Origin: Mycteria americana
Taxonomy: Eukaryota; Chordata; Aves; Ciconiiformes; Ciconiidae
Length of the DNA: 64,000 bases
Direction: 5' to 3'
NCBI RefSeq assembly: GCF_035582795.1
Contig: NC_134369.1
Span: 58,714,001 to 58,778,000 of the forward strand
Positions within the stretch are counted from its first letter, which is position 1. Every line of letters starts with the position of its first letter. The position numbers and the translations under genes are program-made. The notes beneath the pieces were generated by a model that saw nothing but the letters and a program-made list of their open reading frames with translations, did not search any database and was not told where the DNA came from. Shown piece by piece: positions 46,501-59,089 of the stretch.

Positions 46501-48235
46501 CATCTCTCTGCCCTTTCTCCCCCCGCTGGGACTATTCAGCAAACCATACAACATACACTTAAATCTTCAACTTCTCAGAGACACTACACGCAGATGGGAA
46601 AGATTTGATTAAAATTACAGTGCTTTAGGTTCAACTTCACCTATTAAGAAAAAAAAAAGGATCTGGTGCTGGACTTTTTTCCCCGAGAAATAACTAGGCC
46701 ACAGTAATTACAGACAGGGCCCTGCTGTGCACCATGAATAGGATCCCTGGGGTGGTATTTTCCTGTTACCTGTCTATGTAGGGCTGTTGACATCAACATG
46801 AATGATAACTATGCCAGGTTTCCTTTTTTTTTTTTTGTTTTACTTTTTTTTTTAATTCTTTTTATGCCTTAGAAAAAGAAGGGGAGGAGAAAGAAAAGAA
46901 AATAAGTTATAAGTGTGATGATTTACATTTTTTTGTGTCAAGGATGCTTTTATGTACTTTTCTATACATCTGTGTGATTATTTTCTTAAATTATTTTTCT
47001 TGAAGTTGAATTTTGTCCTCCAAGCAATGAAGAGGCCAACACAAGGCAAGTAATAGGCACAGAACATTATACACTGTGGAAGTTTAAATGTTAGCACTTT
47101 TCCCAGTATCCAAATCAGCAGGAGCTTTCATTTTTGAGCACTGACCCACTTTAAGGCAATTGACTCATACAACTAGATATTGTCCACCAAATTAATTTTA
47201 TTTTCATTTCAAGTCATATTAGACATTAAAAGCTGTATTTTGTTATTGTTTCAGGTGATAAAAGTCCTGAACTACCCAGCAAAAGCTTTACTCTGTATTA
47301 TGTTGCACTGATGAAATGGAGACTAGAGTTGTAGCTGATGGCACACACCAGGAATTGAACAGAAGAAGCAGTGGAAAGTGCATCAGAGAATATCTAAATA
47401 AGAAAGGTAAGGAAACAGCAATAAGCATATTGTCAGTATGTTAGGATGGGGCTAAAGAAAAGTAATGGAAGGTTAAATTGAGCTCTGACCATAACTGGAA
47501 GTGCATGTAGGAGACTCATATGGAATTTAGAAGAAGAGGTACTGTCTGGAAGTCTTGCAAAATTGGCAAAAGCTTAAGCATGAGAAGGGAGAATAACGGC
47601 AGGAGTTGGAATGGAATACATGTAATGTTTGATGGAAGAAGCAGACAAAAGGTAGCAAGAATGAAGTCCTTCCCTTGTCTCTTGTTACTCTGTGCTTGTG
47701 AAAGAAATGTAAAGCACCAAACTGTCCAGACTGAACAGCAGAGAGTCTTGCCAAGCACAGACGAAGCTCAGACTCAACTAATAATGGAAAGTTGAAGCAT
47801 CTCTTACATCATGTGCTCAACTCTACCTTCTGGAAGATGGCCTTCATGATTTGGGAATCTGAGGAAAAGGCAAGATAAGTGAATCTGTGTTCTACTGACT
47901 CTTGACTGATATTTGCCTTGAAAGTGTCTGCTGCTAGGTGTTGTAAGTAAATGCATTCCTGAAGCAGCCTGGCTCAAAATCAGTTGTTAGGGTCAGTACA
48001 GGTAGCTCAGGATAATCTGGAAGATGTAACCTCCCTGACAAAAAATCCTCATCCTGTCCCAAGAGGATCCTGGAGCAGAAGAGAATCAGGACTAGTACAG
48101 CAGCAAAGTAATTGGCTTTTGTAGATATCAAGCAAAAAAAGAGGTTTTAGGAGGGATTTTTGCACCGAAAACTCTCTGAGAATACTAATAGGCAACTGGT
48201 TCATGCTAGGGTACCTGATAAGCTGGAGAAGGAAG
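43553..48235. other. long non-genic stretch
   Basis: No gene is supported. The part at 43560-43810 is still G+C-richer than average and may be another element abutting the LTR, but I do not recognise it. Low-complexity pieces: TATATATATA near 44691-44700, a purine block at 46400-46440 and T-rich runs at 46820-46855. Frames of 75-101 codons (43545-43850, 47516-47795) overlap on both strands and lack domains. Confidence 0.5.
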
Positions 48236-48239
48236 CTTA

Positions 48240-48860
48240 ACATCGTGAGTTGGTCAGAGGTGGGAACTATTGATTGAGAAATGACATATAGGCTGAGGAT
48301 AGACTCTACTGGTCCATGGAAGGCTGGAGATGCTTATGTTTGATGTAATAACATAACATGGAGCCAGACAAGAGGATACAGGAAGAGGAATGACATGGTC
48401 AAAGCAACAGCCTGAGAAAATGATCTTTGAGAAAATCATCTTTGCAGCAGAATTGTGAATGGGTATAAACAGTGCATGACTGTATTTGTCAAGATTTGAG
48501 AAAAGGATGTTGCAGCAATCAAGATGAAAGATGGGAGTCTGGATATGTTGCTTAAATGAATGGGATGCAGAAAGAATCTCAGGAAGACTTAGAGTTTCAC
48601 TGTGAGGACATAGACAGAGGACCCTGACCTGAAGAGGGTTCTGACTTTATGGGCCTGAATGGCAGACAGGCTGTGGATATTGTCCACAGTGATTGGGAAG
48701 AATGGGAGAAGAAGCTCTTTCTGTTAAGCTTGAGCTGACTAATTTACATCTGCAAAGAGATGTGTGAGAGAGAAAGGCTTAGATTTTACTTTGGACAGAG
48801 ATAGGCTGGTAAGGGAAACAGGGGAATGCATAAGATACCCGAGATCTTAGAGCTCAGCCA
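48240..48860 (-). mobile_element. antisense L2-type LINE RT remnant
   Basis: The + strand reads as the antisense of an L2-like ORF2 after the palm. AATGACATGGTCAAAGCAAC and ATCTTTGCAGCAGAATTGTGAATGG come first. TTTGTCAAGATTTGAGAAAAGGATGTTGCAGCAATCAAGATG is the antisense of 'LDYCNILLSGL(D)K'. GCAGAAAGAATCTCAGGAAGACTTAG is 'KSCRFFLH'. TTATGGGCCTGAATGGCAGACAGG, then ATTGTCCACAGTGATTGGG, is 'ITVDNTT..VTQARNLGV'. Frames are lost. It is ancient and of the same family section as 58080-58560. Confidence 0.65.
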
Positions 48861-48864
48861 TGAA

Positions 48865-51595
48865 AGGATACTGTTGTCTGGCTCCAAAAATCCAATGCTA
48901 TAAATAGAGAGACTCAGTTGTTTTCTTTCTGTTTGCTATAGCCATGATAAGGATGAGTTTTCTATTCCAACAACAAGCTAAAATAAATAAAAGGTGACAG
49001 GATTGCTATGGCAGTTGGAGTATCAGGAGTTAGAGAATGAAACTTCATGGTGTTTTTTAGAGGTGATGTGTGAAACTCTTTAGTGCCTTCCAGGAACATC
49101 ACTTCAAGGGAGGGTTGAAGAACAGGAAGGAGTATTTGGATGAGGCTTAGTTCCCTATATGCCTCTTATGTGGAATGGAGATTAATGTTTATGATATTTC
49201 CTCTCTAATTATTGAAAGGTGGGCACTGAGAGAGTCATGCTTGGAAGTGGTGTGGGAGGGAGCTCACCTCCAGGAATGTTGAGGTGCCCCTGCTTTCTCA
49301 CTTGGAGCAGTCGTGAATCTAATCTGCACAGTGCTGTGTTGTGCTTATGAGTCACATTCTCCATTCGGTGTTTTTGTCCATTCCTTTTGGACTTTCATGG
49401 GGTCTTCTGTTACTGGTTTTATTTTCTATTTATTGTCCTGAACTTCCATTCTTCTGTAGTATCTTTGTGTCATTTTCTATCTCTTATGAGATTGTTCAGC
49501 TCTCCTCTTTTTCAGTTCCTCATTTGCCACAATGGCTATTCCTGTTGCCATCTTTGGCAATTGAACATTGTATCAGGCTCTAGAGTCCTGAGATGGACTT
49601 AAACACTGTAAAGGCAGGGCAGAGCCCTTTTCTGCCTCTTTGTTAGCTGAGAGAGTGCCTTCTGCCCTTTGAGGCAATTGACAGATACAAGGAAACACTT
49701 CTGCAGGGCAGGACTACTCCCCTCCCTCACTCTTCTCAGTTCCCCAACCTCTGTCCATCCCTCCCTAGTTTCATAGCAGCAATTCAATATGCCTGGCAGT
49801 GAAAGAACTGCTCCTGCAGTTCTTAGATATCCTTCTTATTTATTTATTTCATGCCTCCTGGCCAAATGTGAATGTAACCCTTTGTGTCATAGCTTGCCCT
49901 CCTGAATGGTGAAAACTATCTTGGCTCACAATACACCTCCTTTGACAGAAAGTCCTCAGCACAGTTAAGATACCTTTCATCTGCTCACCTTCTCTGGTGG
50001 TTTTTGCAAGGAATTTGCTTACCAAGGCTGGGTTTTCCCAAGCACTCTCACAGTTCTAATGATAATAGGTTTGTGTATACTGTAGAGTGATGCTGAGCTG
50101 ATCCAGTCGTATTTAGTTCACATTAATCACACCCTTTTACTCAAAACAGTATAGCTCTGATCTAAACCAATTAAGCTAGTGATGTTTAGACAAAGAGTTT
50201 AATATAGCTCAGAAAAGCATAACCTTTGTCCATAGAAATGTCTTAAGATAATGAGTTTTATTCAGTGGGCTGGATTTGTAGAAAGGTGTGTTTTGGATGT
50301 AGACATCTAATTGTACATACTAAATCATCAGGAAAATAAGCTGGTGCAGGCAGACAGGTTTCAGCTGCATACATGGATATATAAAGATGAAATTAACTCA
50401 GTTTAAAGCTGATGCTTGGGAATGTACAGGGAATTAAGGATAGGACCCACAAAATGAAGAGATAAATAGACTAACAGGTAAAACAGAAAAGAAACCTTTT
50501 GCTTGTATTTAAAAATACACTTTCTCCTTCATGCGTCATGCCGACTAAAAAAAAAGCAATACTTTCTTTGATTTCTCAAGTGATACTTAAGATACATACT
50601 CTCTTTCTTATTTGTGATTTTTTAAGTTGCATTACAGACTCACCATGAACAAATTCCTGAACTGTCTGTATCTCTAGAATACCATTTTTAGTTCAGGGAA
50701 CAGATGAACCAGATGAACTTATTTATTATATTTATACCATAATGCACTTGTGATGCCTGACAACAATTGATATTAGGTCAGCTAACAATTTGGAATGAAT
50801 TATAATTTAAGAGAATTTTTGAATTAATAAGATATAAATTAGATATTAATTCACTGGATATTAGATCTATGTTAAAATTCATCTCAAAGAGCCAAAGTGC
50901 TCAGAATAAGACCTGGTTTCAATGCAGCTTCATACAGTGTTAGGTCATTATTATTTGGGTTGATCCTGAGTATCCCAGAAATTCACTTTAAAGTCAAGCA
51001 CTTCAGCCCCTAGGACCTAGTGTTGTCGTCAACAGGCACAGAACTGGAAAGGCCACCGTGCCCCAGTACCTGAGCCCCTGGGAAGCGAAAGAACTGGAAG
51101 AAATTAGATGATCACGGAAAATTTCTGGAAATTAAACCTACTCCAGGCTGCAGGGAAAGACAGAAAGTTCCTGGTATCCCTACCAGTTTGAGTTATTCAA
51201 GAAAGCCCTATCAATCAGGCATCTGTAAATGAAAATTCACCTTAGGTATATATTATCTAGTGTGCTTGCCTCCTGTCATAGCCAGTCTGTGCTGATTCAG
51301 AACAAGGCAATTCTCTCCTACTGCTGAGTACTTGTGCATTTAGAAGAAATAAATCTTTCCTGACCAGCAGAAGCCCTGAAGTATGGGTTTTGATATTACT
51401 GTTTGTCTGAATGCAGAATTTGTAGTAATTTAATAGAACTCCTTTATGGATCATGCAGATGTACTAGTTGAAACAAAAGTCACCTGCTGCATTCTCCTCT
51501 GCATCCCTGCTGGGATTTAAGATGCAGTCCATGTGCTTTGCTCAGCAATGGTTGTTTCCACTTGAAATTTCCAAACAGATGACTCAGAACGTTTG
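48865..51595. other. long non-genic stretch
   Basis: No gene is supported. (TTAT)n-like TTATTTATTTATTT lies at about 49837-49850. The overlapping frames at 49341-49602 are Phe/Ser/Leu-rich chance frames. Confidence 0.5.
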
Positions 51596-51599
51596 CCCC

Positions 51600-51990
51600 C
51601 ATCAGGGCACTGATGGGCCTGAACATCCCTGCCCAGCTACCCCCAGGACTCCCCCACTCTGCCCACAGCCCACAACCCTGTTTCAGCCCCCTGAGGCCAA
51701 CAGTCCCTGACCCAGCGATGTTGCAGCAGGGCCAGTCCCCAGCTCCCCACAGCCACATCCTGTCCCGGCCATGGGTCCCATCAAGCCACTTGCGGGCCCA
51801 CATCCCAACCCAGCCTCTGTCTGTCCCCAGGGAGATGCCCAATGCCGGGGGCTGGGGCTGCCACTGGTGCCCCCCCAGCTGCCCTGCTCCTGGCTGGGGT
51901 GGTGGCATGGGCCCCTCAGCTCCAGGATCCCTCACCTGGGGGATCAGTGGGTCCTTGCTGTGCCTCCCACAGCCCCCATTTTTGGGGCAC
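51600..51990. other. GC-rich, C-skewed block of unknown origin
   Basis: About 390 bp with many CCCC runs on the + strand, G+C far above the flanks, and few CpG, so not a typical CpG island. Long frames exist on both strands (133 codons at 51613-52014, 151 codons at 51480-51935, 106 codons at 51771-52091). This is expected where stop codons are rare because of base composition. The translations are Pro- or Gly-rich with no domain. The block could be a decayed minisatellite, a retroposed fragment or gene-converted DNA. Confidence 0.6.
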
Positions 51991-51994
51991 TTGC

Positions 51995-54605
51995 TGTCTT
52001 CAAAGAAGCCATGAAATACACAACCAGTATTTTTTCTGATGGTCAGATCCCACTGAGGGCTTTGCTGCGTCTGTCCCCTTGTGATGCCTAAAGGGGATAT
52101 TCCTTATTTCAGGATTGCCATGGCTCACATGGAAGACATTCAGAAACCGTTTTCATCTTTCCCACATCAATAGGCTGTGGCTGTAGTGGGTGGAGTGTCC
52201 CCATGATCAAAGGCAGGATGGGAAGGATGGCATTATAAGACTTGAAACTGGGTCCTATCCCCAGGTTTCCTCCCACTTAATTTAACTCCCTCAGTCACTT
52301 CTAGCATCAAACAGAAACCAACAAACTGAAAGTCCAGGCATCTTCTGTTCTGCCCTCTGGTACCACCACATCCAGAAAAAAATGTGTTCTTCTCCCTGCC
52401 TCTTCTTCTCACTATAAAAAAGGTGTTTTCCTCTACCTAGCAGCAGAACCAGTAGCTGCATACTTCCTCTCCAATCTTTTGGCATCCACCCACTGCTCAC
52501 CCACTGACCTTGCAAAGACATGCCAACTCAAGGAGGTTGAATGCGTGTACCCTATAATTTGTGGTTACATATACAATGTAAGGAGCAAATGTGCATAGTT
52601 GCATACACATCAACAAATACCTTGTGTTGTGATGGTTGTGTGCCTTGGAAAACCACCTCCTCAATTAGTTTTGGGCATGTTTCTGCTCAAAGGGCTTTTC
52701 TTTCCCCACAGTCCCTATCAAAAAGACTATCTCCCATGAAGGATCCAACAGTCCAGGCTGGGCCAGCTTGAGCCAGTGGGGGGGTCTGGTTGAGTACCTG
52801 TCATCTGAATTATATGAACTGCTTAAAGAACAGCTTAGTGAGGGGAGAAAAAAAAAAAAAAACTCAAGCAGCCTTTACATTTGTCCAATCAGTATAACAC
52901 GCTGTCTTTTTTTTGCTGTAATTCTGCCACTTAATGGGAGCTGTCTCATTAACATTGTATCTTTTGGGTTCACTGAGCACTGTGCTGGATTCCTCACACA
53001 GTGCTGATCAGTTACTCTTACAAGTAATTCTCTTGGCTCTACTACAGGTGCTTGATTGAGGTGCTGTTCACCACTAGGACTAAGTTATACAGAGTCTGGT
53101 CAATAGCAATCCTTTGCTTTACAAATGAAAATGTGGATTTTTGCAGATCAGAGGTATTTATTGAATCAGTACTGAGAGTGAAGAGTCTTGTGAACCTCCA
53201 CATTTTTGCAAATGAGGTATAACCTGGTAAATTTGAATCTGATTTGTGTCTATATAATGAGTTTAACTCAAGGGAAAACTAAGTATGTTTGAACCTGGTG
53301 CTTCATGGTGTTCAGTACTAAGAACTTATGCAGCTGGATTCAGTATAAAAATAGTATGAATCCATTTTACATTAAATGTAGAAGTTTTTGCACAACTTTA
53401 TGCAAAATGGCTTTATTATACTACAGTTCTGTGCAGTTTACTCTGTAATATGCTTTCAGGTAAGAGCTTAAAATTGGAGGTCATGTTTGCTCCTCATGAA
53501 TATTAAATATCCCAGGATTATTTTCATAATCATACAGATTCGTAGTATGCCCTTGAGCAGAGCTACCTTTCCAGCAGTACTGGGTAGTTCTGCACCCCTG
53601 TGCAATCAAACAAGCGTCTATAAGTTGAGACAATGCTTTGAAAACAGTCGAATTAGAGGCATGATATAAATGCAGAAGACTGCATTTGAACAGTGGAAAC
53701 TCTATTGCAAAAATACTTGCACAGTATAAATCTCTTGGATCCTGTGAATGCTCTCTTTCCCACTGTCTGTATGTGGAGGAGCTCTGTGTGCTTGGACACA
53801 TCCCTGCTCGTGAACAGGATATAGAGCCATAAGGTACAATTCCTATCTTCTCCTCTCCCACTCCCAGGAAGGATTATCTGTGGCCTCTGGGGTTAGATTG
53901 TAGTGAAAAATCCCAGGGTTAAATACTGGGATTTTACTGGGGTATTCTCCCTTTCCTTGCTCTGCAGGGAGTTTGGATTTCATTCTGGGGTTGCTTTCCA
54001 TAGAAGCTGGGCTAACGAGGAGCCCTGTTCTTTCAGTCTGTAAAATTTTTCTGCTCTAAAGTTTTTTTTGCTGTAGAAGACTTTGACCTGGGAGCTGGCT
54101 GAACTTTCAACTTTATACGCAAGTATGTAGAGATAACACTGTACTGAAAGGAAAATGGGCTCCCCTTGATCTATCCTACAGGCATTCCGAAAAAAGAGGG
54201 GTGTGACTCTTAGTGCTCTCTTGTTCTTTAAACATATGTTTTCTGTAGTCATTCTTGCTCTTCGTCTTGTCCTAGTGCACTTTAAGGAGAGAGACTTGAG
54301 TCACAAGAATTGGGTCTGGACTGGACTGGCTCTAGAGCCATGGTCTGAGGAACTCTGAGGACACTTTTAAATTTAAGTCAAAAGACTCTTCTGGCTCAGA
54401 GTAAAGCTATTTCTTTACCTTCTTTAGTGAACAGGATAGTAGGGCAAAAAGCAGAATTGTTTTCAGTGTGGAAGCAAGAAAAAATCCTTTTTCAAGAATC
54501 TGTAAATTCTGTAGAGACCTATACTCTATCTATACTATTTGGCACTGGAGTAGACAGGTTCCAGGCTCCGTCTAAGAGAGCCTGGAACCATTCACAAATA
54601 CATAA
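51995..54605. other. non-genic DNA
   Basis: No gene is supported. An A15-16 run lies at about 52848-52862. The 126-codon minus-strand frame at 53481-53861 has no known domain. No repeat family was recognised. Confidence 0.5.
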
Positions 54606-54612
54606 ATACAAT

Positions 54613-54657
54613 ATTTGTGAATGTATCTTAGATGTATTTGTGACCGTATCTTAGATG
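54613..54657. repeat. local tandem duplication, period 23 bp
   Basis: ATTTGTGAATGTATCTTAGA TG at 54613-54634 recurs as ATTTGTGACCGTATCTTAGA TG at 54636-54657 with two mismatches. Confidence 0.85.
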
Positions 54658-54659
54658 GC

Positions 54660-55475
54660 ATCTTCTTCAGATCTCTGCATCTCAGGAAATTTTGCAAAAC
54701 TGACCTAAGAGCATCTTCTGTGATGTATGCACACAGATGTATTTCTCTTATCCCCTCTCTGCCAACTGAACCTAGTAGCTGCAACATATTAGCATGTATT
54801 TTGTTTGTATACAGTCAGCCGCCTATGAACATATATATACACAGAAAGTATTTTGTAGCTTTGCGACCTTGAGATATGAGCCATTCATCATTGACTAGCC
54901 TAAGAATACACATTCTGATATGTTTTATTCATAACCCTATATGTGTGTGTAAATATACACATATATGCAAGTAAATATCCATTTTGTACATATTACACAT
55001 TATAATGAGTGCAACTTATAATTTGAAAAATGAAAGCCAGTGGGAAAAATTCTTACAAGTGAGTACTGTTTTCTCCTTTGATACCTTTCCAAATTGATGT
55101 TTCCATCTCATTGTTTTTGTATTTGTTTTTAACTTTATCTAAAAGATTTTTAAATGGGGTATTATTTAACAAAGAAGAAAACTTTACCACTTTCTCATGT
55201 AAAGCTAATGTGACAATAAAACTGTCAACAAGGAGGCAAGATCAGTCTCACAAAAATCTTGAAACCTCTAAGTGGAATTTGCATAAAATAGTTCTGGTAT
55301 TATTATTCACTGTTCTTTCAGTGACAGATATGTCAAGGCCTTAAAACCTAAAAGAACAATTATGCTATTGTATCTCTCGGAGGATTCAAGGGGTGTGTCT
55401 TTGGTGAAAAAGTGCTATTAGAGCTTTGAAAAGCAGTAAAAAGACAGCCCAAGGGGCTCTTTAGCTAGTCATTTT
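54660..55475. other. non-genic AT-rich DNA
   Basis: No gene is supported. A degenerate TATGTGTGTGTAAATATACACATATATG tract with hairpin potential lies at 54940-54967. Confidence 0.5.
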
Positions 55476-55479
55476 AAAA

Positions 55480-55960
55480 AGAATGCCTGGGCTTTAAGTG
55501 TCTTAAAGTACATTTATTCAACTCTTACTTTGTGCTTTAAAAAAACTGCTAATAATTAATGGCTGTAACATTTTTTTTAACATTTACATTAGCTATAAAT
55601 AAAAACTCTTGATAAAACCTTTATTGATTAACTTAAACTGTGATTCTCTCGTGAATGCTTCTGTATTTCTGTCAAGCATATTGCAAAGAATTATATATAA
55701 GCCTTTTGGTTAAGCTAATATTGAGGAAATCATTGAACAATTATAGACCAAAACAGGAACTAATCAGTAAATCCATTACTTGAACAAGCTAGCTTAACGT
55801 AACATGTCTGACATTAAAAATGAGGGATTGATAAGCAATGTATCATTACAGCTGGATGTGCCATAAAAGTCAGCAATCCAAATGTAATTTTATGTTAAGC
55901 ATGTTTATGATTTTAGCTTTAGACTTGTTGGAGTTTGGGTAAAAATATATATTTTGAAGT
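55480..55960. promoter_or_regulatory. candidate conserved non-coding block
   Basis: Repeat-free AT-rich sequence with TAATAATTAATGG, TTATTGATTAACTTAAAC, TTGGTTAAGCTAATATTGAGG and GGATTGATAAGC, which are homeodomain, Cux/HNF-like and GATA-like cores in close array. There is no open frame. Conservation is only suspected. Confidence 0.3.
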
Positions 55961-55964
55961 TCTC

Positions 55965-57595
55965 ACTAGAGAACAAGTTGGAACAAGCCTGTAAAGTACA
56001 AAATCACTAAGCAAAGAAAGAGGATGTAAAGTAAGTATAAAAAATGGATTGGTCTCGAGAATATGGAGCAAAGAGACATCAAAAATAATTTAAATAGGGA
56101 AAATCAAGACCTGAATTAGCAAACTTTAATTGTTGCCGACACTAGCCAGCTAATAAATGTACTTTAGAGTAAGAGCAAAAATGGCATGAAATTAATTTAT
56201 TTCCTACCCTTCACTGTAGAACAGTGTCATTATGGACTTGGCAGCCAGGTGCTGGATTGGCCAGAGACCAGGTTAATATACAGTATTTGATTATAAAATG
56301 ATTCATTATAAATATGGCAGGTCTATCTCTTTCTTATCAGAATTGTCATATATCAATATAAAGTAAATGAGGAAAAAGTGCTAGCCTTAGCCAGCTATTT
56401 TTGTTATAAAAGCATACATTGTTATTACATACAGAGTACACTGAGGTGATATTCAGTTCCCACAGTAATAGACTCTTTACAGCTACTGGAGATACATGGA
56501 AACTCTTGGAGAAATCTGTTTAAAACAGAGAAAACAGGAGAAATTTTTACAATTTAAATTTTACAACAGACAGAATACAGCAACTTCCATTAAAATTCGT
56601 ATAAATAATGGTAACTTCATCTTACTATTCTTTGGATAGTCTATATACACTAAGCATAGAAAATATCATAAAACCCAGAGTAATGCTAGCTATTTGGAAA
56701 AATTAAGCTGTAAAGTTTTTAATGGTGACCACTCTAACAGAGTGAGTGGTTAGAAAGTCTGATGAGGTATATGTAAGGTTATGTCCATATAATTTCAATT
56801 TTGTCATGCCAATATTTAGGTAAAGCTGGCAGCAGTCAATTTCTGATTCTGGATATTAATCTATATTTTATGTGATATTCACTTAGTGCCTAAGTACTTA
56901 TTCTAATTAAACTCAGTATGAATCTTGCAGGATGTAGCATGCAGTTATGTGGGACTCAGGTTTTGCACTATGCAGTTCGTTTTGCATTTACATTGCTGGA
57001 AGTTTTGTCATCTTACAGACATGTAGAATCAGGGCTGTTGTTTAGTGATTTTGGTCACATGTTTGCTGTATGTGTGCAAATGCGTATTTGTGCATAGATA
57101 AATAAGCAGAGCTATGCTTCTGTATCAGAACTTAATTTATTGCAACATTCTGATGCTGGCACTTGGGCCAACATGCATTTTATCACACTATTAGGTGATT
57201 TAGGATTCTGCGAACATATATTATGCAAGTGTGGATGGATGGCGCTTTATAAACATAGGACTGAACCATACCTCTTATCTGTCCTTGAATTTTAGGATTG
57301 TCATTGACTTTGCATGAAAAATTCTCCCTAGCCTTCCTCAATGTACAGTAGTGTTGTCTTTTAAAGATTAGAATTTATAAAGCAGAACATAATTGTCAGA
57401 TTTTAAAATACAGTTAGGCTTTCTTTCCAGCTGCATTCTTTGTTAAAAGCTGCTTAAATTCCCATATATTTAATGATGTCTTTTTAATGACTTTTCCTGA
57501 TTTAAACCCTTTCTCCATAATTTAATTTTTCTTCTCCTTTTCTTTTTGTCCCCAGCTAATGTAAGAGCATTCTGACAGGACCATATTTAATTAAG
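55965..57595. other. non-genic AT-rich DNA
   Basis: No gene is supported. A strong-looking splice-acceptor-like tract ends at 57555 (CTTTTTGTCCCCAG), but no exon follows that can be read. Confidence 0.5.
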
Positions 57596-57599
57596 GAAA

Positions 57600-57655
57600 C
57601 AGGCCAAATTCTGCCCTCAGTTAAAACCCATTCAGCTTCAAAGTTGATGGGCAAT
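57600..57655. repeat. fossil palindromic amniote repeat fragment
   Basis: GGCCAAATTCTGCCCTCAGT, then TAAAACCCATTCAGCTTCAAAGTTGATGGGC, is close to the 'gccaaattctgccctcagttacacc ... ttgacttcaatgg' start of the old palindromic family. This is the best preserved 5' arm in the window. Confidence 0.5.
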
Positions 57656-58075
57656 GTGGAGATGGAGACCGAGGTGAAAGATTTTGTAAAGCAGCAGGCA
57701 ACGAGCTCGGTCAGAATGGGGAAGTGGTCAAGCACAGACCTTGCTCTGCAAAGCCTAAGTGGACAGGCAGGAGAGGAAGCACTTGCAGTTTTTGCTCTGA
57801 ATGCTTTAGGCAAAAGTAGTCTCACAATCTCCATTCCTAACCCAGAGTTCTTACCAGTCTTTGATGCACTTTCTCATGTAGGCATTTCATCAGAAAAATG
57901 TACTGACAAGGAATTTAAAAGAAAAATAGGGCAGTGGCCTTGCTATTTGGCTAAAAAAGGGTAGCAAGGAAGAGACCGTTATTAGTTTGACAGAGAAATA
58001 GGGAGTCAGCTGTCAAAGCTGGAATTGCTGCCAGGGTGGTGGGGAGGAGGTGCAATAAGGGCCAACTTGAATAAA
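57656..58075. other. non-genic DNA
   Basis: The 106-codon + frame (57644-57964) and the overlapping 92-codon - frame (57556-57834) have no recognisable domain. The segment may be a further part of the adjacent L2-type element, but I cannot align it. Confidence 0.4.
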
Positions 58076-58079
58076 TAAG

Positions 58080-58560
58080 CAGAGCAAAGCTCTGAAATGG
58101 GGGGAAGGAGCTTAAATGTCATAATGGGGGGATTGATGGATTCAAGGTGTGGGAAAGATACATCAGGTCAGACTGAAAGGCGAGGCAGATGTTCCTTAGT
58201 CGTAGAGGATTGTACAGAGAAGAAAGTGATAGGAATATGTGGGAGGCTAGAAAGGAAGAGATGTAGTGAAGGAGGTAATTAGGGTAAAAGCAGAAGATAA
58301 GGGCCTGAACAAGTGTTTTAGAGATATGGTCAGAAAGAAACATCTGACTATTGAAGACACAATTCAAGGAGAAATGGCAGAATTTGGATACAGCCTGCTT
58401 ATAAGGGAAAAAAATGAGAAGAAAGAAACCAAAGAACCTATCAAAGCTATGGGCCCGACGAAGAGAAAAGGTTGTGGTTTTATTATACACAGTGAATGAT
58501 GTCAGCATGAGAGGCACTCACAATAGCATTTCTGAAATGTGACAGTGCTAATGGGTTTGC
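58080..58560 (-). mobile_element. antisense L2-type LINE RT remnant (second copy)
   Basis: AAGATACATCAGGTCAGACTG, GTAGTGAAGGAGGTAATTAGGGTAAAAGC, then GGCCTGAACAAGTGTTTTAGAGATATGGTC (antisense of 'KTLVQALI'), then GGCAGAATTTGGATACAGCCTG, then CTATGGGCCCGACG with GTTTTATTATACACAGTGAATGA (compare TTATGGGCCTGAATG and TTGTCCACAGTGATTGG in the 48-kb copy). The 132-codon minus frame at 58119-58517 retains a fragment of this homology (KTLVQALIF) but has no intact domain. Confidence 0.6.
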
Positions 58561-58564
58561 AGCC

Positions 58565-59085
58565 GTGTGATTCAGAGAAGCTGGCCCATTTTTTTTCTGA
58601 AAGAGGATGGACTTACCTAAATGACAGAAATAGCTATTGTCCCAGATGTACCATCCTTGCTCCCACAGAATTCTCTAGGAATGGCTCTTTCAGGCATAGC
58701 ATTTCTGGTCTCTAGAAGACAAGTATTCCTTTCTCTAAAGTCTCTAGAAGTCAACATACATCTTTTGGATAGGTATATGTAAGTACAGTATTATACCCTG
58801 TATGTATCAGTAGGTTTGTTTACTTTGCCATTACTATGTTTGCCATTTGGTATAACCTTTTGCGTTAGAAATAGAAGCATGTATGGCAGCTGCTTCTCTC
58901 AGCCCCTCAATGTCCGGTTCTTTTGAACGTGGAAGGAAAACTCCAAGAAATATTAATTAATCTGTTCAGATTACTATACTATAAAACATTTGTTTGTGTC
59001 TTGTAGCATCTTGATGTGAGTGAGGTATTTACTTTGGTATGGAAAGTGTATTAAATATTTAAGGTTGTGTGTTAGCTTACTAGTT
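58565..59085. other. non-genic DNA
   Basis: No gene or repeat was recognised. Confidence 0.5.
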
Positions 59086-59089
59086 TCGG

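Noticed and set aside
51480..52091. 133-, 106- and 151-codon frames on opposite strands
   Set aside because: GC-rich DNA lacks stop codons by composition; the products are low-complexity Pro- or Gly-rich and overlap each other.
53481..53861. 126-codon minus frame as a gene
   Set aside because: No recognisable family, no flanking exon-like structure, and partly overlapped by a + strand frame.
57541..57555. Splice acceptor (polypyrimidine tract then CCCCAG)
   Set aside because: The consensus is good but no coding exon can be read downstream, and such tracts arise often by chance in T-rich DNA.
57644..57964. 106-codon frame
   Set aside because: No domain, and it lies between two fossil repeats with an overlapping frame on the other strand.
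58119..58517. 132-codon minus frame as a gene
   Set aside because: It keeps only a scrap of L2-type RT homology in an ancient remnant and has no complete domain.
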